Shown piece by piece: positions 8,150-17,678 of a DNA stretch of 64,000 nucleotides (the stretch's first letter is position 1; every line of letters starts with the position of its first letter). The translations under genes and the position numbers were made by a program. This DNA comes from Saprospiraceae bacterium. Lineage in GTDB: Bacteria; Bacteroidota; Bacteroidia; Chitinophagales; Saprospiraceae. The notes under the pieces are model-generated. The model did not search any database. It was not told where the DNA came from and saw only the letters and a list, made by a program, of their open reading frames with translations. The stretch is from contig JAHDBJ010000014.1 in NCBI GenBank assembly GCA_020630435.1, positions 1 to 64,000 of the forward strand. Reading direction: 5' to 3'.

Positions 8150-9421
8150 TTATATAAGTAAATCGTAAAGCATTGGATTATCATTCAGAGATTGATACTT
8201 TATACCATTTTCAGCCATACGCTGAACAAGTTTTTCAAAATCGTGATGTTTTTTTACTTCTATACCGACTAGAGCAGGCCCAGATTCTCGACTAGTTTTT
8301 TTAATATATTGAAAATGGGTAATGTCATCAGAAGCACCTAAGGTATTATTGAGAAAATCTCTAAGGGCACCAGAGCGTTGAGGAAAACGAATAATGAAGT
8401 AATGTTTTAAACCTTCATAAAGCAAAGAACGTTCTTTGATGTCTTCCATTCGAGTAATGTCATTATTGCCACCACTTACAACACATACGACATTTTTTCC
8501 TTTAATTTTTTCTTTATAAAAATCAAGTGCAGCTATACTCAATGCTCCTGCAGGCTCTGCAACAATAGCTTCTTCATTATACAATTCTAAGATTGTAGTA
8601 CATACTTTTCCCTCAGGAACGAGTACCATATCATCAATGACTTGCTGGCAGAATGCAAATGTAAGTTCGCCAACTTCTTGAACTGCAGCACCATCAACGA
8701 AGCGTTCAATGGTATCAAGTTTGATAATTTTTCCTGCTTTTAAAGAATCGTGCATAGCAGGAGCACCTGTAGGTTCTACTCCAATTAATTTGGTTTGTGG
8801 ACTTAGCTGTTTAAAATAACTTCCCATACCAGAGGCTAAACCACCACCTCCAATACAAATAAAAGCATAATCTATAGGTTGTTTACAATCTTCTAAAATT
8901 TCTAATCCAACAGTCCCTTGCCCTTCTATAACTTTAGGATCATTGAATGGATGGACAAACGTTTTACCATTATCCTCAGCATCTTTTTTTGCTTCATAAT
9001 AAGATTCGTCAAAAGTATCACCTATTAATACAATTTCGACCTTATCCTTTCCAAATCTTCTAACCTTGCTAACTTTCTGTAAGGGAGTAGTCGCAGGCAT
9101 ATAAATTTTGCCCTTAACACCTAATTTTTCACATGCCATCGCTACACCTTGAGCATGATTACCAGCACTTGCACATACCACTCCTCTTGATAATTCTTCA
9201 GAAGATAGACTGGACATTTTATTGTATGCTCCTCGAATTTTATAAGAACGAACAGTCTGTAAATCTTCTCGTTTTAAAAAAATATTACAGTTGTACATCT
9301 CTGAAAGATAAGCGTTGTAGTCCAAAGGAGTATGTATTACTACATCTTTAAGTTTGACTTTTGCTTTATAAATGTTTTCTACTGGAATTAAGCCTGTTCG
9401 TTTCTTTTCTATCACTGCCAT
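8150..9421 (-). CDS. ilvA: Threonine ammonia-lyase (threonine dehydratase), biosynthetic
   Basis: This enzyme converts threonine to 2-oxobutyrate and ammonia, the first committed step to isoleucine. The 423-residue protein has a fold-type II PLP domain: SYKIRGAYNKM carries the PLP lysine, SAGNHAQGVAMAC binds substrate/PLP, and SGGNND is near residue 315. A single C-terminal ACT-like regulatory domain (about 335-423, HYFIIRFPQRSGALRDFL) is the shorter architecture than the two-ACT enzyme of E. coli and implies effector control, probably by isoleucine. It is the last gene of the ilv cluster and lies 72 bp downstream of ilvC. An intrinsic terminator sits in that gap, so its expression is probably lower than, or partly independent of, the upstream genes. 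Confidence 0.95.
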   Translation of the reverse strand: MAVIEKKRTGLIPVENIYKAKVKLKDVVIHTPLDYNAYLSEMYNCNIFLKREDLQTVRSYKIRGAYNKMSSLSSEELSRGVVCASAGNHAQGVAMACEKLGVKGKIYMPATTPLQKVSKVRRFGKDKVEIVLIGDTFDESYYEAKKDAEDNGKTFVHPFNDPKVIEGQGTVGLEILEDCKQPIDYAFICIGGGGLASGMGSYFKQLSPQTKLIGVEPTGAPAMHDSLKAGKIIKLDTIERFVDGAAVQEVGELTFAFCQQVIDDMVLVPEGKVCTTILELYNEEAIVAEPAGALSIAALDFYKEKIKGKNVVCVVSGGNNDITRMEDIKERSLLYEGLKHYFIIRFPQRSGALRDFLNNTLGASDDITHFQYIKKTSRESGPALVGIEVKKHHDFEKLVQRMAENGIKYQSLNDNPMLYDLLI

Positions 9422-9427
9422 ACTTTT

Positions 9428-9477
9428 TTTATAAAAAAATTATCGGATACTCTGTATATTAGAAGCATCCGATAATT
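9428..9477 (-). terminator. Intrinsic terminator/attenuator between ilvC and ilvA
   Basis: On the leftward transcript AATTATCGGAT (9477-9467) pairs with ATCCGATAATT (9448-9438), giving an 11-bp stem followed by a T run. It ends a few bases before the ilvA start codon. It should partly insulate ilvA from the rest of the operon. Confidence 0.75.
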
Positions 9478-9493
9478 AAATAGAAATTAAACA

Positions 9494-10552
9494 TTAAGCT
9501 GGTACGTTTTCTTTCTCTGGTCGAAGACCTCTAACGACTTTTCCTGCTTGCCACATTTCAGAATCTTCTAATTCTTTAAGCTCTGCTTCTAATTTTTCAC
9601 GATAATCCGTTTGGCTATTACTGTCTATAGAACGTTGTGCTTCTTCTCCAGTTGCTACACTTTCGTAGAGATCTTCAAAAACTGGTAAAACGGCATCACG
9701 GAATTTATTTTTCCAATCTAAAGCTCCTCTTTGAGCGGTAGTAGAACAATTGGCATACATCCAATCCATACCATTTTCAGCTACTAATGGCATTAAACTT
9801 TGAGTTAATTCCTCAACAGTTTCATTAAAGGCTTCACTAGGGGAATGCCCATTTTTTCTCAAGACAGTATATTGAGCTTCAAATATCCCTTGAATAGCTC
9901 CCATAAGAGTGCCACGCTCTCCCGTTAAATCACTATAAACTTCTCTTTTAAAAGTCGTTTCAAATAAATATCCTGAGCCTACTCCAATTCCTAAGGATAC
10001 AACTCTATCATGTGCTTTTCCTGTAGCATCTTGATAAATGGCATAGCTAGAATTTAAACCTCTTCCCGCTACAAAAAGACGTCTTAAACTTGTTCCAGAC
10101 CCCTTAGGAGCGACTAAAATAACATCTACGTCTTTGGGCGGAATAATACCAGTACGTTCAGTATAAGTGATACCAAAACCATGAGAAAAGTATAATGCTT
10201 TGCCTGCGGTTAAGTATGGCTTAATGGTTGGCCAAACTGCAATTTGAGCTGCATCTGATAATAGATACTGAATAATTGTACCCCTTTCAGCGGCTTCTTC
10301 AATACTGAATAACGTTTCTCCAGGAACGAAACCATCAGCAACTGCCTTATCCCATGATTTAGAAGGCTGGCGTTGTCCTACGATTACGTTAAAGCCGTTG
10401 TCTCTTAAGTTCAATGCTTGACCAGGTCCTTGTACACCATAACCAATAATCGCAATAGTTTCATTTTTTAAAACTTCTCTTGCTTTTTCAACTGGAAATT
10501 CTTCTCTTGTTACAACGTTTTCCTCAACGCCACCAAAATTTAACTTTGCCAT
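9494..10552 (-). CDS. ilvC: Ketol-acid reductoisomerase (NADP+), class I
   Basis: This enzyme catalyses Mg2+-dependent alkyl migration and reduction of acetolactate and acetohydroxybutyrate to dihydroxyacids. The 352-residue length is that of class I (one knotted domain). The Rossmann motif GYGVQGPGQALNLRDNG is at about 37-53, followed by a cofactor-selectivity loop (QRQPSKSW). Residues of the metal/catalytic region are visible in SHGFGI, VAPKGSGTS and SDLTGERGTLMG. The very acidic C-terminus (EAELKELEDSEMW) is typical of Bacteroidota orthologues. It sits 217 bp downstream of ilvN, a gap containing two hairpins, and upstream of ilvA. Confidence 0.95.
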   Translation of the reverse strand: MAKLNFGGVEENVVTREEFPVEKAREVLKNETIAIIGYGVQGPGQALNLRDNGFNVIVGQRQPSKSWDKAVADGFVPGETLFSIEEAAERGTIIQYLLSDAAQIAVWPTIKPYLTAGKALYFSHGFGITYTERTGIIPPKDVDVILVAPKGSGTSLRRLFVAGRGLNSSYAIYQDATGKAHDRVVSLGIGVGSGYLFETTFKREVYSDLTGERGTLMGAIQGIFEAQYTVLRKNGHSPSEAFNETVEELTQSLMPLVAENGMDWMYANCSTTAQRGALDWKNKFRDAVLPVFEDLYESVATGEEAQRSIDSNSQTDYREKLEAELKELEDSEMWQAGKVVRGLRPEKENVPA

Positions 10553-10704
10553 AATGTTTTTTTTAGATATTAGACAACGGATATAATAGTTTTAGGTTTT
10601 ATTTGAACCGATGCCTTAAAATTTTTTAAATTAATTTGTGATTGGATTTATAAACATTGGTCGGGTTAGTTGGTTATTAGGGTAATATATTTTAATATAA
10701 ATAT

Positions 10705-10754
10705 CTTTGATTTTTATCAAGAAATCAAAGGTCGGGATTCAAGTTCTTGAATCC
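10705..10754 (-). promoter_or_regulatory. Two consecutive stem-loops between ilvN and ilvC
   Basis: In transcript order, GGATTCAAG/CTTGAATCC (10754-10735, loop of 2 nt) comes first. CTTTGATTT/AAATCAAAG (10730-10705, loop of 8 nt) follows. Neither is followed by a clean T run, so RNA processing or 3'-end protection of the upstream message is as likely as termination. Confidence 0.5.
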
Positions 10755-10769
10755 TATAATTCTTATTAT

Positions 10770-11321
10770 TTAATTTAACCCAGAGACTTTATCTTCTAAA
10801 GATTTCAAGTATTTATTTAATTGTTCCATGGGCTTGGTAATGGCCACTCTTCCTGAACGAACAAATTCATAAATACCGATTTTTTCTAAATCTCTTAATA
10901 ATGCTTCGGTTTCTTGCTTATGACCAGATTTTTCTATTACCACATATTCTGGTTCTATACTTAATATTCTTGCATTGTACGAGCGAATTAATTTTTCCAC
11001 AATATCACCACCCGCAAGAGCCTCTGTAGGAATTTTATACAAGGCAATTTCTTGATGCACAATTTCACTCTCTTCATAGTAAAATGCCTTGATAATATCT
11101 ACTTGTTTATCCAACTGAGCAACCAGTTTTTTGACCACCGCTTCGGTAACATCTACCACAATCGTAAATCTAAAAATATCTTTGATAGAAGATTCTGAAG
11201 CATTAATACTATTGATGTTGATATGACGACGAGTAAATATAGAAACTAATCTACTCATCAATCCTGTTTTATTTTCGGTGAAAACCGATATTGTAAATTC
11301 TTTTATATCCATGTTAATCAT
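10770..11321 (-). CDS. ilvN: Acetolactate synthase small (regulatory) subunit
   Basis: This regulatory partner of IlvB confers valine feedback control and raises activity. The 183-residue protein has an N-terminal ACT domain (about 5-80; FTISVFTENKTGLMSRL, then RRHININSI) and a second ACT-like C-terminal half with the common SGRVAI element near residue 160. It starts 16 bp after the ilvB stop, consistent with translational coupling of the two subunits. ATGs at 11321 and 11312 are both possible; the first has the more A-rich leader. Two hairpins follow the stop codon. Confidence 0.93.
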   Translation of the reverse strand: MINMDIKEFTISVFTENKTGLMSRLVSIFTRRHININSINASESSIKDIFRFTIVVDVTEAVVKKLVAQLDKQVDIIKAFYYEESEIVHQEIALYKIPTEALAGGDIVEKLIRSYNARILSIEPEYVVIEKSGHKQETEALLRDLEKIGIYEFVRSGRVAITKPMEQLNKYLKSLEDKVSGLN

Positions 11322-11337
11322 TTTTTTAAATACGAGC

Positions 11338-13086
11338 TTATTCTAATCGGATTTCTGATACAGATGCTCCACTAGGAACCATCGGGAATACATTTTCTTC
11401 TTTTTCAACCATTACGTGCAATAAGTAAGGCCCATCATAAGCTAGCATTTCAGCAACAGCACCTTTTAATTCTTCTGGTTTAGAAATTGTTTTTCCTGCC
11501 ATTCCAAAGCCCTCCGCAATTTTTACAAAATTGGGATTTTGTAATTCTACAGAAGAGTATCGACGATCAAAAAACAATTGCTGCCATTGTCTAACCATTC
11601 CTAAATAATTATTATCTAAAATAATAATCTTTGCGGCTACATTCCATTGAGTACACATCCCCAATTCTTGTATCGTCATTTGAAAACTACCATCTCCAAT
11701 AAAAGCAACAACTTCACGTTCGGGCTGTGCCAATTTTGCACCAAATGCTGCGGGAAGACCATAGCCCATAGTACCTGCACCACCAGACGATACCCATTGA
11801 TTGGTACTTTGATAATTATAATAGCGAGCAGCAGACATCTGATGTTGTCCTACATCTGTCACCACAACTGCCTGACCATTGGTTTGATCAGAAACTTCTT
11901 TTACAACTTGTCCCATTCGGATTTCTCCATTTGGAGATGCTTGTAAATCTCTATTGATAACTTTCGTTTGTTCTTCTTTCGCACAGGCTTCAAATTCTGC
12001 TAGCCATTTAGGGTAAGTTTTCTTTGTTACCAATGGTAGCAACCCTTCTAATGCTAATTTAGCATCGGATAAGACAGGAACATGAGCATATACATTTTTA
12101 TTGATTTCAGAAGGATCGATTTCTATATGAATGACTTTTGCTTGTTTAGCATAACGACTCACATCACCAGTCACACGATCATCAAAACGCATTCCTATAG
12201 CTATCAAGACATCACATTCATTAGTTTTGACATTAGGACCATAATTGCCATGCATTCCTAGCATACCCATATGTAAAGGATGATCAGAAGGAATAGAAGA
12301 AAGTCCATGTATTGTGCAGCCTAGAGGAATTCCTGTTTTTTCTACAAACTTTTTAAACTCATCTTGCGCTCCTGAAATTTGAATGCCATGACCCGCCAAA
12401 ATAAAAGGTTTTTTGGCTTCGTTTATCAGTTTGGCAGCTGCTTCTAAGCTGTTTTTTTCTGGAACAGGGTAGGGATGATAGCTTCTTATAGAACGCATTT
12501 TTTTATAACTAAAATCAAGCATCCCCAATTGAGCATCTTTGGTTATATCTATCAGAACAGGACCAGGTCTGCCAGAATTCGCTACAAAGAAAGCTTTAGC
12601 AAAGACTTCAGGTATTTCTTCAGCTTTTGTAATTTGATAATTCCATTTGGTGATGGACATAGTACAGCCAATAACATCTATTTCTTGGAATGCATCCGTA
12701 CCCAATACATGACTAAAAACTTGACCAGTTATGCACACCATAGGAGTAGAATCCAACTGTGCATCTGCTATACCTGTAATGAGGTTAGTTGCACCTGGTC
12801 CTGATGTAGCAATACAAACCCCCGTTTTTCTAGTCACTCTAGCATAACCCTCAGCAGCATGAGTAGCACCTTGTTCATGTCTAGGCAATATATGGCGTAA
12901 CTGATCTTGGTAGCTATAAAGGGCATCATATACGGGCATAATAGCACCGCCAGGGTATCCAAATAAGGTGTCTACACCTTCATTTATTAGGCAACGAACA
13001 ACAGCTTCTGCTCCTGATATTTTTTCCATTTGCTGTCTTGTTTTTCCGTTACTTTTTGCTTTTTTCTCTACTAATTTCTTTCCCAT
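11338..13086 (-). CDS. ilvB: Acetolactate synthase large (catalytic) subunit
   Basis: This thiamine-diphosphate enzyme condenses pyruvate with pyruvate or 2-oxobutyrate. The N-terminal ThDP domain has [14 protein letters not shown] and the catalytic glutamate in [15 protein letters not shown]. The central FAD-binding-like domain follows. The C-terminal domain has the ThDP/Mg motif [14 protein letters not shown] followed by NN (about residue 470-500). The length from the chosen ATG is 582 residues, normal for the family. The frame extends 33 bp further to 13119, but the extra residues ([11 protein letters not shown]) are not family-like. It lies between ilvD and ilvN. Confidence 0.95.
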   Translation of the reverse strand: MGKKLVEKKAKSNGKTRQQMEKISGAEAVVRCLINEGVDTLFGYPGGAIMPVYDALYSYQDQLRHILPRHEQGATHAAEGYARVTRKTGVCIATSGPGATNLITGIADAQLDSTPMVCITGQVFSHVLGTDAFQEIDVIGCTMSITKWNYQITKAEEIPEVFAKAFFVANSGRPGPVLIDITKDAQLGMLDFSYKKMRSIRSYHPYPVPEKNSLEAAAKLINEAKKPFILAGHGIQISGAQDEFKKFVEKTGIPLGCTIHGLSSIPSDHPLHMGMLGMHGNYGPNVKTNECDVLIAIGMRFDDRVTGDVSRYAKQAKVIHIEIDPSEINKNVYAHVPVLSDAKLALEGLLPLVTKKTYPKWLAEFEACAKEEQTKVINRDLQASPNGEIRMGQVVKEVSDQTNGQAVVVTDVGQHQMSAARYYNYQSTNQWVSSGGAGTMGYGLPAAFGAKLAQPEREVVAFIGDGSFQMTIQELGMCTQWNVAAKIIILDNNYLGMVRQWQQLFFDRRYSSVELQNPNFVKIAEGFGMAGKTISKPEELKGAVAEMLAYDGPYLLHVMVEKEENVFPMVPSGASVSEIRLE

Positions 13087-13152
13087 TTTATTTTTTTTAA
13101 AACAATAGAAAAAGGACAATTTATGAGATGGTCTTCTTTCCCTTAATTAGGT

Positions 13153-14841
13153 TTAAAATTCATCTGTTACACAACCTTCGCTGGCAGATGATACTGTCTG
13201 GCTATATTTTTTTAAAATTCCTAAAGTGGCATTGATTGGAGGCACTATCCATTCAGCACGCCTTTTGGCAATTTCTTCTTCACTTAGTTCTACTTCTAGT
13301 TTATTATTCACAGCATCTATCGTGATTTTATCACCATCTTTTAAAAGCCCAATAAGCCCACCTGTTTGAGCTTCTGGTGTAATATGTCCTACTACAAAAC
13401 CATGAGTTCCTCCTGAAAAACGACCATCCGTAATTAAGGCCACATCGTCTCCTAAACCAGCTCCCATTATAGCAGAAGTAGGTTTTAGCATTTCGGGCAT
13501 TCCTGGAGCACCTTTAGGACCACAATATCGGATTACAATTACATCCCCAGCTTTGATAGTATTAGCGGTGATGGCATCATTAGCGGCTTGTTCACGATCA
13601 AAAACCCTAGCAACCCCATTAAACAATTCTCCTTCTTTACCAGTAATTTTAGCTACAGCTCCTTCTTTCGCAAGATTACCATACAATATCTGAAGATGTC
13701 CAGTAGACTTTAAAGGATTATCAAACGAACGAATGACTTTTTGCCCTTCTAATAAAGAAGGAACATTTGCTAAGTTTTCCGCAATTGTTTTTCCTGTTAC
13801 TGTTAGACAATCACCATGCAGATAACCTTCTTCTAGCATTAATTTCATAACTGCTGGAACACCGCCTACATTATGTAAGTCTTCCATTAAATATTTTCCA
13901 CTAGGTTTTAAATCTGCTAAAAATGGTGTTCTATCGCTTATTTTTTGAAAATCATCAATTGTAATAGAGACACCGACAGATTTTGCAAGCGCAATCATAT
14001 GTAAAACAGCATTCGTAGACCCCCCTAAGACCATAATTAAAGCTAAGGCATTTTCAAAAGCCTTTTGAGTCATTATGTCTCTTGGCTTTATATCTTTTTC
14101 AAGGAGATGCCGAATAGCTTTGCCTACTTTCCCACATTCCTCTTTTTTATTATTGCTTCTTGCTGGATTAGAGGAATTGAACGGTAATGCCATTCCTAAT
14201 GCTTCAATGGCAGATGACATTGTATTAGCAGTATACATTCCACCACAAGCACCCGGTCCAGGACAAGATTTTTTTATGATAGCTTTAAAATCCTCAGGAG
14301 TAATTGTACCAGCAACTTTTTGTCCTAAAGCCTCAAAGGCAGAAACGATATTTAAGTCTTGTCCTTTATGACAACCAGGGCTAATAGTACCTCCATAGAC
14401 GATGAGTCCTGGGCGATTTAACCGCCCTAAAGCCATTAAGGCTCCAGGCATATTTTTATCACAACCAACAACAGCAACAACAGCATCATACCATTGAGCA
14501 GAAACTACGGTTTCGATAGAATCTGCAATAATATCTCGTGAGGGGAGTGAAAATCTCATACCTGATGTTCCCATAGAAATTCCATCACTAACACCAATCG
14601 TATGAAAAATCAAGCCGACTAAGTTTTCTTCTTGTACTCCAATTTTTATATCTTTTGCAAGATCATTTAAGTGCATATTGCAGGGGTTTCCCTCCCAACC
14701 TGTACTGACAATACCGACTTGGGCTTTTTTCATATCCTCCTCTGTTAACCCAATTCCATAAAGCATGGCTTGTGCTGCTGGTTGAGTTTCATCTTGTGTA
14801 ACGTGTTGACTGTATTTGTTTAGTTTGTTCATTGATTTCAT
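13153..14841 (-). CDS. ilvD: Dihydroxy-acid dehydratase
   Basis: This iron-sulfur enzyme dehydrates 2,3-dihydroxyacids to 2-oxo acids in isoleucine and valine synthesis. Cluster-binding cysteines are visible in VGCDKNMPG (about 125) and [18 protein letters not shown] (about 195-212). [10 protein letters not shown] (about 475-485) is the conserved C-terminal motif. The length, about 562 residues, is normal. The frame begins with a TTG at 14844; ATGs at 14841 or 14832 are better starts. It lies 24 bp downstream of ilvE, so the two are cotranscribed. Confidence 0.95.
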   Translation of the reverse strand: MKSMNKLNKYSQHVTQDETQPAAQAMLYGIGLTEEDMKKAQVGIVSTGWEGNPCNMHLNDLAKDIKIGVQEENLVGLIFHTIGVSDGISMGTSGMRFSLPSRDIIADSIETVVSAQWYDAVVAVVGCDKNMPGALMALGRLNRPGLIVYGGTISPGCHKGQDLNIVSAFEALGQKVAGTITPEDFKAIIKKSCPGPGACGGMYTANTMSSAIEALGMALPFNSSNPARSNNKKEECGKVGKAIRHLLEKDIKPRDIMTQKAFENALALIMVLGGSTNAVLHMIALAKSVGVSITIDDFQKISDRTPFLADLKPSGKYLMEDLHNVGGVPAVMKLMLEEGYLHGDCLTVTGKTIAENLANVPSLLEGQKVIRSFDNPLKSTGHLQILYGNLAKEGAVAKITGKEGELFNGVARVFDREQAANDAITANTIKAGDVIVIRYCGPKGAPGMPEMLKPTSAIMGAGLGDDVALITDGRFSGGTHGFVVGHITPEAQTGGLIGLLKDGDKITIDAVNNKLEVELSEEEIAKRRAEWIVPPINATLGILKKYSQTVSSASEGCVTDEF

Positions 14842-14865
14842 CAAAATATATGTGTCAGATTAAAA

Positions 14866-15756
14866 TTACATTAATGCAAAGTGATGGTAATTTTGTTTGG
14901 TTACGATTTGTCGATACATCCGTTGTAATTCAAAGCCAATACTTTCTTCGATAGGCTTGAATTTAGACTTTCGATCAACAGATTTTAAAAGGTGTATTTC
15001 GGTTGCCGTTCCTGTCAAAAAAGCAGCATCAGCAGTATACAATTCTTTTTTTGTGAATTTTTTTTCTATAACAGTAGTTTCAAGAATTTTTGCCATTTCT
15101 GGAATCATTGCTCTTGTGATTCCAGGAAAAATATTATCAGTAGGTGGTGTATACAAGACGCCATCTTTTTCATAAAAAATATTAGAAGAAGCAGCCTGTG
15201 TCACATATTCCTCCTCGTCTAATAAAATACCCTCACTATACCCATACTTCTTTGCTTCAGTTGTTGCCAAAATAGGGGTCACATATTGCCCTGATATTTT
15301 GGCATCAATAGGCATGGATTTTTTACTTGGTTTTTGGTAAGAAGAGATCATAACATCAATTGGAGACTCTCCATAATATCGTTCCCAATCCCAAACAGCA
15401 ATCAATAAGTGCGATTCTAGCGTAGCAGTAAGTATCATATTTGCTCCTACAAAAGCAAGTGGACGGATATAGGCATTTACACTACCATTTAACTCCAATA
15501 ATTTATAGGAGATATTAATTAATTCTTCTGTAGAGTAACGGATTTTGATATCCATTTTCTTTGCGGAATAGGCCAATCGATTATAATGCGAAATAGGTTT
15601 AAAAATCCGAGTACCATCTGTGGTGTTGTAAGCACGAATTCCTTCAAAGGCACTATTACCATAGTGAAGACTTTGGGTGTAAAGATCTGTTTTAACATCT
15701 TTAGCTTTGACATAATTGCCATCAAAGAATACAATTGAATTTTCGTTGTAGTACAT
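14866..15756 (-). CDS. ilvE: Branched-chain amino acid aminotransferase
   Basis: This fold-type IV PLP enzyme performs the last transamination to isoleucine, valine and leucine. AFEGIRAY is at about 38-45, the PLP lysine lies in DAKISGQY (about 151-158), and YVTQAASSNIFYEKDG and the GTATEI phosphate-binding loop follow. The length of 296 residues is typical. It is the first structural gene of the operon. Its start codon lies directly after the T tract of the attenuator terminator, so every ilvE transcript from the upstream promoter must read through that hairpin. Confidence 0.94.
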   Translation of the reverse strand: MYYNENSIVFFDGNYVKAKDVKTDLYTQSLHYGNSAFEGIRAYNTTDGTRIFKPISHYNRLAYSAKKMDIKIRYSTEELINISYKLLELNGSVNAYIRPLAFVGANMILTATLESHLLIAVWDWERYYGESPIDVMISSYQKPSKKSMPIDAKISGQYVTPILATTEAKKYGYSEGILLDEEEYVTQAASSNIFYEKDGVLYTPPTDNIFPGITRAMIPEMAKILETTVIEKKFTKKELYTADAAFLTGTATEIHLLKSVDRKSKFKPIEESIGFELQRMYRQIVTKQNYHHFALM

Positions 15757-15760
15757 CTAA

Positions 15761-15799
15761 ATAAATTAAAAAACCGTTCCCATGAAATGAGAACGGTTT
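15761..15799 (-). terminator. ilv operon attenuator (terminator in the leader)
   Basis: In transcript order AAACCGTTC-T-CAT pairs with ATG-G-GAACGGTTT (15799-15771). This is 13 bp including one U-G pair, over a UUC loop, followed by TTTTTTAATTT just before ilvE. The 5' arm also pairs with an upstream segment: ACCATTCTC at 15828-15836 and GAGAACGGT at 15789-15797 (plus-strand spelling) form a 9-bp antiterminator that excludes the terminator. Confidence 0.88.
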
Positions 15800-15834
15800 A
15801 TCTATATTTTTAATATTCTATACAAATACCATTC

Positions 15835-15903
15835 TCAACCTGTTTGTCCAATAATGACACGCACGCAACAATTAATGACAAGAATGACACTGTTATAACT
15901 CAT
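15835..15903 (-). CDS. ilv operon leader peptide (22 aa)
   Basis: This short ORF, ATG to TGA, lies 78 bp upstream of ilvE. Its core reads SVILVINCCVRVII. Nine of 22 codons are Ile, Val or Leu, in two clusters (codons 6-10 and 14-18). This is the signature of leader peptides that sense charged branched-chain tRNAs. The stop codon (15835-15837) overlaps the 5' arm of the antiterminator. A ribosome finishing translation would mask that arm and allow termination, while a ribosome stalled on codons 17-18 would leave it free. The ORF lies downstream of a matching promoter. Function is inferred from position, composition and the alternative structures. Confidence 0.85.
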   Translation of the reverse strand: MSYNSVILVINCCVRVIIGQTG

Positions 15904-15933
15904 TTTATATAAACTATTTTCTGTTAGGCTTAA

Positions 15934-15965
15934 CAAATATGCAATAGAATTGAGATTTTTACAAA
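15934..15965 (-). promoter_or_regulatory. Promoter of the ilv operon
   Basis: On the minus strand a -33 TTTG (15965-15962) is separated by 20 nt from CATATTTG (15941-15934), one mismatch from TAnnTTTG. Transcription would start near 15927, about 25 nt before the leader ATG. Confidence 0.55.
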
Positions 15966-16184
15966 CTTTCCCTAATGTTTTTAATAAAAATCTTTTCAAA
16001 AAATTATAAAAAATTTGGCAAATCTCTCTAAATATTTAGTATTTATTATGGTAAGTGCATAGTTTTGTGAAATTGAATATTGGAAAAGAGCATTTTTCTT
16101 TAAAAAAATTTTAAAATTGATAGAACTTCTGTAGAATTGTGCCACTCTTATTATTTAAGAGAAATAAGAAAAAATAGTATTGAT

Positions 16185-16703
16185 ATGGCACTCATAAAAA
16201 AGGTTTTGGGACATTATCCGCAATTTGGAGAAGAATGTTTTTTAGCTGAAAATGCAACTATTATAGGAGATGTGAAGATGGGTAAGCAATGTAGTGTGTG
16301 GTTTCAGGCGGTAGTTAGAGGAGATGTAAACAGTATTCAAATAGGGAATAAGGTTAATATACAAGACGCTGCGATTATTCATTGTACATACCAGACCGCA
16401 CCAACGACAATAGGAAATAATGTTTCGATTGGACATAGAGCCATAATTCATGGTTGTAGAATTGAGGATAATGTTCTAGTTGGTATGGGAGCGATTATAA
16501 TGGATCATGCAGTTGTACATTCTAATACAATTATTGCTGCGGGAGCGGTGATCCTAGAAAATACAATTGTAGAGTCCAATAGTATTTATGCTGGTGTGCC
16601 AGCAAAAAAAGTAAAAACTCTAAGTGCGGAACAATTTAGCCAAACAGTAGAACGAATAGCTAATAACTACATCATGTATTCAGGGTGGTTTGTAGATAAA
16701 TAG
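16185..16703 (+). CDS. Gamma-class carbonic anhydrase-like acyltransferase-fold protein
   Basis: This 172-residue protein is a left-handed parallel beta helix of hexapeptide repeats (IGDVKMGKQC, IGNNVSIGHR, VLVGMGAIIM, IIAAGAVILE). Metal-ligand histidines are seen in IIHCTY, SIGHRAIIHG and the following region, matching the YrdA/PaaY group of gamma carbonic anhydrases. RGDVNSIQIGNKVNIQD is the family signature. The precise reaction (CO2 hydration or thioester-linked role) is not proven for this group. The upstream in-frame TTG at 16137 is unlikely. The ATG at 16185 gives the family N-terminus MALIKKV. It is divergent from the ilv operon. Confidence 0.9.
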   Translation: MALIKKVLGHYPQFGEECFLAENATIIGDVKMGKQCSVWFQAVVRGDVNSIQIGNKVNIQDAAIIHCTYQTAPTTIGNNVSIGHRAIIHGCRIEDNVLVGMGAIIMDHAVVHSNTIIAAGAVILENTIVESNSIYAGVPAKKVKTLSAEQFSQTVERIANNYIMYSGWFVDK

Positions 16704-16772
16704 GATTTTTTTATCAATAAAATTTGTATTTTAAACCAAATAAATGTTATATTTGTTATAACATCTTTATGG

Positions 16773-16817
16773 CAAGAACGTTTCTATCTGTCCTACCTGG
16801 AAACGTTCTTGTTTTTT
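16773..16817 (+). terminator. Intrinsic terminator
   Basis: CAAGAACGTTTC (16773-16784) and GAAACGTTCTTG (16800-16811) form a perfect 12-bp stem followed by TTTTTT. It ends the carbonic-anhydrase transcript. Confidence 0.88.
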
Positions 16818-16995
16818 ATTATAAGGAGTAGAGAAGATATTGAATAAGCACATTCTTCACTCAAAAAGGTAAATTTTATTACCTATTTTTTATTTCAAAA
16901 GGACAGGAGTATTGCTGACTGTAAAGTAATAGATGATTGCATCGGTTGCCTTAGAGTCGATAATTTTTTTTCTAAAATTTAAGAAGATTCAAACT

Positions 16996-17469
16996 ATGTC
17001 AAAGTATCATTATTTAACTCAAGAAGGATATGACAGACTTCAAGAAGAGTTGGAAGAGTTAAAAACCAACGGACGAGCAGCGGCAGCAAAAGCCATTAGT
17101 GAAGCAAGGGAAAAAGGGGATTTATCTGAAAATGCAGAATATGACGCTGCAAAGGATGCCCAAGGATTACTAGAACTGAAAATTAATGAGATGGAGAAGG
17201 TTTTGGCAAATGCTCGAATATTAGATCAAAGCCAAATTGATACTTCCAAAGTTACGGTTTTTACAAAAGTAAAAATGAAAAACCTAAATAATAATAAGGA
17301 GGTTCAATATCAGCTAGTATCAGAGAGTGAGGCAGACTTAAAGGCTAAGAAAATCTCTGTAACATCACCTATTGGAAGTGGACTACTAGGAAAAACAATA
17401 GGCGAGGTAGCTAGTATTACGACACCAAGAGGTGAAATAAAATTCGAAATTTTAGATATTTCAATTTAG
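16996..17469 (+). CDS. greA: Transcription elongation factor GreA
   Basis: This factor rescues backtracked RNA polymerase by stimulating transcript cleavage. The 157-residue protein has an N-terminal antiparallel coiled coil (about 1-75) with the tip motif LSENAEYDAAKDAQ holding the acidic residues that reach the polymerase active site. The C-terminal FKBP-like domain carries SPIGSGLLGKTIGE. The reading frame extends upstream to 16933, but MSKYHYLTQEGYDRL is the standard start. It is a monocistronic-looking gene with its own terminator. Confidence 0.96.
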   Translation: MSKYHYLTQEGYDRLQEELEELKTNGRAAAAKAISEAREKGDLSENAEYDAAKDAQGLLELKINEMEKVLANARILDQSQIDTSKVTVFTKVKMKNLNNNKEVQYQLVSESEADLKAKKISVTSPIGSGLLGKTIGEVASITTPRGEIKFEILDISI

Positions 17470-17500
17470 TCAAAAATTAAATTTTCTGTAAGAATTTATA

Positions 17501-17534
17501 AACAGTTGTCTGTATAAAAGGCGACTGTTTTTTT
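17501..17534 (+). terminator. Intrinsic terminator after greA
   Basis: AACAGTTGT (17501-17509) pairs with GCGACTGTT (17521-17529), including G-U pairs, then a T run. Confidence 0.7.
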
Positions 17535-17678
17535 ATGGAACAAATCATCTCATATAAATAAAATGTTAATTGTTTTTTAAAATCTTGGCATTAAAATAGG
17601 AATGGCTGTATTTTTGATGCATAAAAATAAGATCAGCGGTCGGTGTTTTTTAGTCATTATTTTAATTTATATATTAAG

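Noticed and set aside
15519-15734. Minus-strand 71-codon frame within ilvE
   Set aside because: Overlaps ilvE in another frame and has no family-like sequence.
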